DNA of 64,000 nucleotides from Phycomyces nitens (lineage: Eukaryota > Mucoromycota > Mucoromycetes > Mucorales > Phycomycetaceae): contig JAHRBC010000001.1 of assembly GCA_022702545.1 (NCBI GenBank), positions 8,866,001 to 8,930,000 on the forward strand, given 5' to 3'. Position numbers and translations under genes: made by a program. The notes under the pieces were generated by a model, which saw only the letters and a list, made by a program, of their open reading frames with translations, ran no database searches and was not told the origin of the DNA. Below are positions 58,501 through 64,000 of the stretch, one piece after another; within the stretch, counting starts at the first letter, position 1; each line of letters begins with the position of its first letter.

Positions 58501-60138
58501 ACCATCAACAATGGAGCCATGCCAAATCCTGGGATTCCTTCCCCATCACCAATGGGCACCCCTCCAGGAACACCTCATGGCTTCCAGGAAACTGTTCGCC
58601 CACTCACACCAACCAATCCCCCAATGTATATAACCCTTATCGAAAACACCGTAGTCTGTGTGGCCGTCCTGACTAATACCGAGACTAATACCGAGCACAG
58701 AATCATGCGTCGACTGGACAGCCAGTTTATCAATGGATCGGCACTCTTAACCGCTGGCGGAATCGAGACCGAGCGTGAAAGAAGCATGATCTTGAGCTTT
58801 GAGATTGACCGCAAACGTGTTCCAAACAAAGACAGTGCACTATATGGTACCTGGATCCCTCTGAGACGCGCTCAAGAATTGGCAGTAACCTGCTCAATCC
58901 AGAACAAACTCGGTCCATTCCTGGCACCCACAGTTGACAATCTTTTCCCAATGCCCCTGCCGTTTTCCATGGCATCTGTCTCGCGTAAATCCAGGGACGA
59001 GAGATTATCAAGGCTGTCAATGGCTGGTCTACGATCGCCTGGATCCCCTTCAGATCTCCCTCATCATCATCACAACTTACAGCATCACCCTCAGCATTCA
59101 ACTCTTCCTCATCATCATTCGTCACAGCCACAACGTCAACAACACCAGCACCAACACCAGCACAGATCTGGTGATCCATTCATGTCCTTGGCACGCCCAA
59201 CTCATAGGCGAGCATCATCAGCTCAATTGCAGCAATTGATGCTCACACCACCCAACAAAACTCTAAAGAGCAATTCAGACATCCTCAAAGCACCTTTGCT
59301 AGGGTCGTTTGATGACTCTGGAGGATCAATTGTGATTGTCGACGGCCGATCTAAATCTCCACCTCCATTAGCACCCACCGAAACCACTGAGCAAGTAGAA
59401 TCTGATCAGGACACTGATACAGATATGGATGTAGAGGAAGTTCGTAAACGGATGAAGAAAATGCGAGATGCGGCAATGGATGCCATGGAGAATGGGTCTT
59501 CAATGGACTTGGAGGAATTACTAAACCGTGCCAGTAGCCCAATCGTCCAGCCCTTCCGGACCCTGCCAAGTAGACGCGCCCTTCATTTGCGTGCCCCACG
59601 CGATCCTACCAAACCAAGTCGCCAAAAACAACTTCCATCGTCATCATCATCGTCATCGTCTTCGCCCTTGTCGTCATCACAGCAGTTCCAGTATCAGTTG
59701 CAAAGACGGCGCAATGAAGATGGTGGACTGGTATACAGTAGTAATGGACGAAGGCGACCAGGAGCCTCTGGAGGCAAATGGTCTGGTACGGGCGGAAAGA
59801 TTATGCCTTCGATGCTAAAAAAGTCTGCGTCATGGAGTGGAGCTCTTCTTCCGCGATCAAATAATAATGGCAACACGAATATCAAACGAGGAGGCAAAAA
59901 GGTTCGACGGCCCAGACCCGCCGAAGACATTGTGGAAGAAGAAGAAGAAGACGAAGGAGAGGGGGCAGAAGTTGAGGAAGAAGAGGAAGAGATTGCAAAC
60001 TGTGTGGTCGAGCATTGTTCGACGCCCCAACCGCAACCTACGCAGGCCGTTACCTCTACACCAACTCCAACCCCCGAAGACGACGAAGACGAAGAGATAG
60101 ACATTGGTGGTAGTGATCGAGATGATGATCTTCGTTAA
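55593..60138 (+). CDS. Large regulator: GDS1-type winged helix plus two APSES/KilA-N-like domains
   Basis: Probable nuclear transcription factor. Exons 55593-55801 and 55923-60138 close at 1474 residues. A GDS1-like winged helix at about 30-120 spans the intron (DKVFTAILKALLKQG, SPKELANVIVKYKYATLGG, TPFATVSSRISQHFKRAAE). An acidic, serine-rich region follows. The first APSES-like domain is about 447-600: YVNATQLRKAARPVLG, ECRGAWVPLSRARELVEEF. A QA-rich tract (about 687-745) and alanine runs (about 872) precede the second, at about 968-1085: FINGSALLTAGGIETERER, LYGTWIPLRRAQELAV. Both keep the (Y/F)(V/I)N(A/G) and G(A/T)W(V/I)PL core of APSES domains. The C-terminus is Ser/Glu-rich with NLS-like patches. 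Tail acidity suggests activation (inference). Confidence 0.8.
57770..57960 (+). repeat. In-frame QQAQ/QAQA glutamine-alanine repeats
   Basis: CAAGCTCAA / CAGGCTCAG hexamer-like units encode Gln-Ala repeats, very like those in PSP1 8 kb upstream. Confidence 0.85.
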
Positions 60139-60684
60139 CCAACTCCTTTATTATCATTATTATTACTATGATTATTATTGTTATTATTGTTATTGTTATC
60201 GTTATCATTAATTTTATTTCATCTTATTTTTCCTTTCTTGTGTATATCAAATGTTGTTCATTACCCTTGTTTATATTTATTTTGTACGCGCCCTTTCTTC
60301 TTCTTCTTTGTCTATACTGCTGGCACAATAGAGATCTTTATACATACATTTATAGAAAATATATAGCCTCCACTGTATTTATTATAACGTCCTTGTAAAC
60401 AGATGGGTTCTATTTCCATCCTAATTCATGTATTTTCACTAATAAAATACATGTCAAATTTACTATACACTGCAGATAATTTTCAAGTTAAGCTATTTCA
60501 CAATTAGCTGCCAATGAAATCCTGCCAAATCAGTCCATCAACCGTGGCCATCAATACTTCTTTCAGGCACCACACTCTACCAACAAATGAATTCAATAGC
60601 CTCAATAGCCTCACCTACCCCCTCCACGAACTCATTCATGTGTCTGGAGCCGCATTACAGACGATGGTTTGTTATAAAGATTTT
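60139..60684. other. 3' spacer between convergent GDS1/APSES gene and SEC66
   Basis: 546 bp, T-rich with ATT/GTTATT repeats (60150-60215) and an AATAAA at about 60441. No gene. Confidence 0.6.
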
Positions 60685-61402
60685 TTATTTCTTTCCCTTT
60701 GCCTTCTTCTTTTCTTCCTCTTCTTCTCTCAGCAGCTCTTCTTCTGCACGTTTAGCATCCCGCTCAAGATCCTTTTCCATTGCCTTTCTCTTTTTTTCCT
60801 CTACCTCCTTGAGCTCCTTCATCTCCACAAGCATGGCCTTTTGTTTCTCATGTTCAAGCATCTGGGCAGCTGTGGAAAAGATGGTCTGGCCCCAGTTCTC
60901 TTTGTAGGTGTTTGCTTCTCCAACAACTTCCTGGAGTTCGGCCATGATGTCTTGTTCAGCTACACCAAAGTCACGCCAGAGATCATCGCCAATGCTACCT
61001 GTACGCATCAATTGTTGCAAGGCTGGCTTTTCTTGCTGGACCTGCACAAGACGTCTGACGGCTTCCATGGCACGTCGTAACAAGGCTGCTTTCAGGTGAT
61101 GTTCAGGAACAGGAGTTTCGCAATTCAACAGAGCAATGTATTGTTCTTTTTCGACGTTTTCGGGGAACCAGGGTTCGATGGGCTGGAAATCTTTTTAGAT
61201 TAAAGACAATGATTAGGAATGTGAACAAACGATTGCAATCAGTTTTGTACGCGTACGTCAAACAATAAAAAAAAATTAAAAAAAAGAAGAGGGATGATGA
61301 GGACAGGTCCTTACTGGTGGCACGACGATAGAGGTAGGAAAAGGCGCTCATGGCAGCAATACAGCCGCCAAGGTAGATGGCTGGCAAGACGAGCGAATTC
61401 AT
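60685..61402 (-). CDS. SEC66: ER translocation protein Sec66 (Sec71)
   Basis: Non-essential subunit of the Sec62-Sec63 complex driving SRP-independent post-translational import at the ER membrane; fungal-specific. Exons (minus) 61402-61315 and 61190-60685 close at 197 residues. A single N-terminal membrane anchor (LPAIYLGGCIAAMSAFSYLY) is followed by the conserved core: PIEPWFPENVEKEQYIALL, LKAALLRRAMEAVRRL, GSIGDDLWRDFGVAEQD, ELQEVVGEANTYKENWGQ. The tail is an unusually long Lys/Glu coiled coil ending KGKK. It diverges from GET5 with 927 bp between starts. Confidence 0.93.
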
Positions 61403-62329
61403 TGTGAATGATAAAGGAGTGAAGGTAATATCAAGAGAGAAAAAAATACAGAATGGAAAGCAAAGTCCATTCTCAGCCAATTTTGAAGGCACCGACAAAA
61501 ATAGAAATTCAGCGCTTGAGCCAGAGCCAGAGTGAGAGTGGGAGATATAGATAATATAGAGGGAGGGAGGGAGGGAGGGGAAAATGCTTGGGTCGACAAA
61601 TCAGATTCGTCAGATCCAGAAGATCGTGTCGCACAAACATCTGTATATGGTAATATCCATATAAATACGTCAGCTTTTTGTAGGCTTCACCCCCTGCCTG
61701 CACCTCTTTTTTTTGTGTGTGTGTGTTGGCTTGTTCATTTGCTCAATGAATCGCATTAATGAGTGATTAGTAGGAGCCAAAGGTTGGCAAGAGTCATCTT
61801 TTGGCTTGTAGGTCACCATCTAGATCCAATATATATATATATATGGCACATTAGAGATTCCTCTTGCCTTGATGCCCAATTGATCCAGCTCAGCACACAG
61901 ACCTTTTAATATAGAGTCTGGTGCAATTAAAGACCATTAAAACAAAACAAAACAAAAAAGTAATGCTAATAATTGGTTCATGGTCTTGATTGGAATCAAG
62001 ATTGATTGAAATGTGCTCATTTTCTTTTTTGCTTTAAAAAATTGAGTTGGTTCGACTAATCTCTTGTAAAACAACAGGGCAATTGAACGATCAATCGTAT
62101 TGCCAATCAATGATATATATACATATTCACTTGCAAACTCATCTTGACTATGGTCCAAAAGGACATTTTTATATTCAATTTGCAAAAGCAATCGAGTCAA
62201 TTCACGTGATTTCATTCGCTGTTGGCCAGCCAGGATGATTTTGGGTTCAAAGGAATAAATGCAAACCAAAAGAGCATCTTGTAAAAAAAAAACACACATA
62301 CATACATACATCTTTTTTTCTTAGAGAAA
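61403..62329. promoter_or_regulatory. Divergent promoter region SEC66 / GET5
   Basis: 927 bp. It contains a GAGG repeat at 61559-61580 (plus strand), a TG tract at 61716-61726 and a TA run at 61829-61844. No gene or clear factor site. Confidence 0.5.
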
Positions 62330-63056
62330 ATGGTTGAAGAATCGCAGTTTATTCAGAATTACCTTGGGGCTCTTTCATCACGGTCTGTTCGTTTCGGACA
62401 AGACTTTAACCCTCGAGCAATTCTCCACCTGAGACTAAAGGTATTGATGAGTATTTGATTAGTTATTGCATTCCAATCACAAAATACAAGGGTAAACAAA
62501 CGAATTGATGCATATTAGAGAAAACCCGATAGCTCTGCAAAGATTGAACCTGGTAAAATGAGCCGATTGCGATGCTTCTATTATCTAATCTCTTTATCCC
62601 ATAGAACCCAAGGTGCTCAAGACCACAAAGGATGATGATGAAGAAAACTTGCAAGTGACCATCAAGATTGTCAAGCCCGCATCTCAGTTTGTTATTGCTC
62701 GCCTGTCGCCCGACGATACCGTGGCTACCCTTAAAAAACGCATCTACCAGCAGCAGAGCGCGTACCCAGTCGGTCGCCAGCGTCTCTTGATACGTGGAAA
62801 AGTATTGGCTGACAACAAAAAGTTGAGCGACTATGGTGTCGCTGACGCGACTGTGATCCATCTGATGCTCTCGGCAGCACCAAAGACTCCAGTAGAGGAT
62901 GTGCCCATCACTGGTCGCTTTGGTGTCTCTCTGGCTACCGAGCAGACGATTGATAGCCCTGATTTCTGGAGTGCATTGGAGGCCACAGTGGGATCAAAAG
63001 TGTCTGCCCAGGACACACCCTTGATTATGGACAGATTGAAGCGAGCTCTTGCTTGA
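62330..63056 (+). CDS. GET5: Ubiquitin-like protein Get5/Mdy2-type (tail-anchored protein targeting)
   Basis: In yeast, Get5 links Get4-Get3 to the Sgt2 chaperone for inserting tail-anchored proteins into the ER. Exons 62330-62450 and 62605-63056 close at 190 residues; the donor at 62451 was chosen because it alone keeps phase with the acceptor at 62604. The N-terminus (about 1-40) would bind Get4. The ubiquitin-like fold is about 50-125: VTIKIVKPASQFVIARL, DTVATLKKRIYQQQ, RQRLLIRGKVLADNKKL, YGVADATVIHLML. A short C-terminal helix (TPLIMDRLKRALA) resembles the Get5 homodimer module. The order and size fit Get5 better than free UBL4 or ubiquitin precursors. Moderate certainty on orthology, high on UBL. 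Confidence 0.75.
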
Positions 63057-63178
63057 ATTTGATTGTGGATTTTTGCCATTATAAGCATTTTATATGTTAT
63101 AAAACAATGTGAAATATGGAATCTATTACATGTATAAAAGATAAAGAGTGGAATAGGAAAGTAGGGATGGAAGATATT

Positions 63179-64000
63179 CTATGATTGATGTAGGTCGGAT
63201 GGAATGATAGGACTGGTGGGATTGGTAGGACTGGTGGGCTGAGCATCGATGGACATGGCCTCAAAGTCCTTTGTGATGTTTGGCGATCCCAGCCCACTAC
63301 TGTTGGGTCTATGTTTAAGGAGATATAGGACACGATCACGGTGAGAGAGTGCTGCAGCCGCGTCTTTTTGAGCATTGGAGTTCTGCTCGGGATTGCTGTG
63401 GCCACTATGGCTGCTGTGGCCACTATGGCTACTGTTACTGCTGCTAATCGTCGATGGACGACCAATCAAGATATTTGGCTCTACAGGCTTGGCTATCGAT
63501 ATCCGTTTCGAGGCCATGTCTAGAAAGTTTGTAGAGGATGGGCGAACCATTGATTGTCGCTTGGATGCCATGCTTGAGGGTCGTTCTAATCGCTTGGTCT
63601 CTTCCAATGTCTTTCGACGTTGTTCGGCTGCCTGAGATCCATGTCTTGGATTCTCTTCGCTCCTTCTCTCCAGCCTTGTGGACCGCGAATGGTGCCCGGT
63701 GGCTGTAGAGACGGGCCGCGATTTAGACCTTGTAGGCGATGGCATCGAATCAATTGGTTTGAACTTGCCAAGTTCGGCTGCAGATGATCTTTGAGACAGC
63801 CGGCTTGGTCGAGAAGGAGGCTTTGGAGCACTACGAGGGTTTTCAAATTGTTTGTAGGCAGCTGGAATTTCAGGTGAAGGTGGAATAGAAGGGGTTTGCA
63901 AGGGTAAAGGGCGTGAGACGCGTGCCTTTTCGACTGGAATCTTACGACGACGTTCGTTTGGTGTACTGAGTGTGGGTATCGGAGGTACAGGAGGAATTAT
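63179..64000 (-). CDS. Unrecognised Ser/Pro-rich protein, C-terminal part (5' end outside window)
   Basis: The frame is open from base 64000 down to a TAG at 63179, about 273 codons. I do not recognise the family. The composition is Ser/Pro/Arg-rich and likely disordered: PSIPPSPEIPAAYKQF, SKSRPVSTATGHHSRSTR, SSHSGHSSHSGHS. A more ordered end has ALSHRDRVLYLLKHRPNS and FEAMSID. Serine-rich basic patches suggest a phosphorylated cytoskeletal or cell-cycle regulator, but that is a guess. The stop is 122 bp from the GET5 stop, so the genes converge tightly. Confidence 0.7.
   Translation of the reverse strand: MIPPVPPIPTLSTPNERRRKIPVEKARVSRPLPLQTPSIPPSPEIPAAYKQFENPRSAPKPPSRPSRLSQRSSAAELGKFKPIDSMPSPTRSKSRPVSTATGHHSRSTRLERRSEENPRHGSQAAEQRRKTLEETKRLERPSSMASKRQSMVRPSSTNFLDMASKRISIAKPVEPNILIGRPSTISSSNSSHSGHSSHSGHSNPEQNSNAQKDAAAALSHRDRVLYLLKHRPNSSGLGSPNITKDFEAMSIDAQPTSPTNPTSPIIPSDLHQS

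Noticed and set aside
62036..62070. Possible tRNA B-box (GGTTCGACTAA)
   Set aside because: No T-stem pairing and no acceptor or A-box in range.

Overview
The window is nuclear DNA of a fungus. It carries about 17 spliced protein genes with short GT-AG introns (roughly 40-100 bp), separated by AT-rich spacers full of simple repeats. Fungal markers are SEC66, PSP1, a PAN1-type EH protein, DUF3020, a GDS1 winged helix with APSES-like domains, GATA and Cla4-type PAK. KDM5, CTF8, CDT2 and an eIF4G with a C-terminal MA3 domain are kept although Saccharomyces has lost several of them. Together with the intron style and decayed F-box genes this suggests an early-diverging fungus, probably Mucoromycota. 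That placement is inference.

Layout. 1-2423: 3' part of a SEC7-PH Arf-GEF. 2424-5529: spacer with decayed coding fragments. 5530-6752: DUF3020 protein. 6930-7703 (-): HEM4. 8453-9641: HMG-box protein. 9915-12840 (-): SWI1. 14361-18941: eIF4G. 19301-20601 (-): SR-like RRM/zinc-knuckle protein. 21117-23807 (-): Cla4-type PAK kinase. 23808-36758: a 13-kb gene desert with a TTA array, a dead Tc1/mariner transposase, a broken F-box gene, a diverged repeat pair, a U6 snRNA gene (-) and a highly diverged but well-folding LSU rRNA-like segment. 36759-41710: PAN1-like EH/WH2/SH3 protein. 42146-46914 (-): KDM5 demethylase. 48223-50654: PSP1. 50989-52871 (-): CDT2. 53266-53705: CTF8. 54120-55046: GATA factor. 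55593-60138: GDS1 plus two APSES-like domains. 60685-61402 (-): SEC66. 62330-63056: GET5/MDY2-like protein. 63179-64000 (-): 3' end of an unrecognised low-complexity gene.

Functional themes. SWI1, KDM5, HMG-box, GATA and GDS1/APSES are chromatin and transcription proteins. eIF4G acts in translation, and the SR-like protein, the U6 gene and probably PSP1 act in RNA metabolism. SEC7-PH, PAK and PAN1 belong to trafficking, polarity and actin. Two divergent pairs join related functions: CDT2/CTF8 (both linked to PCNA) and SEC66/GET5 (both post-translational delivery to the ER). Exon joins were chosen by reading frame and splice consensus and are exact where phases close. The CDT2 start is unresolved.
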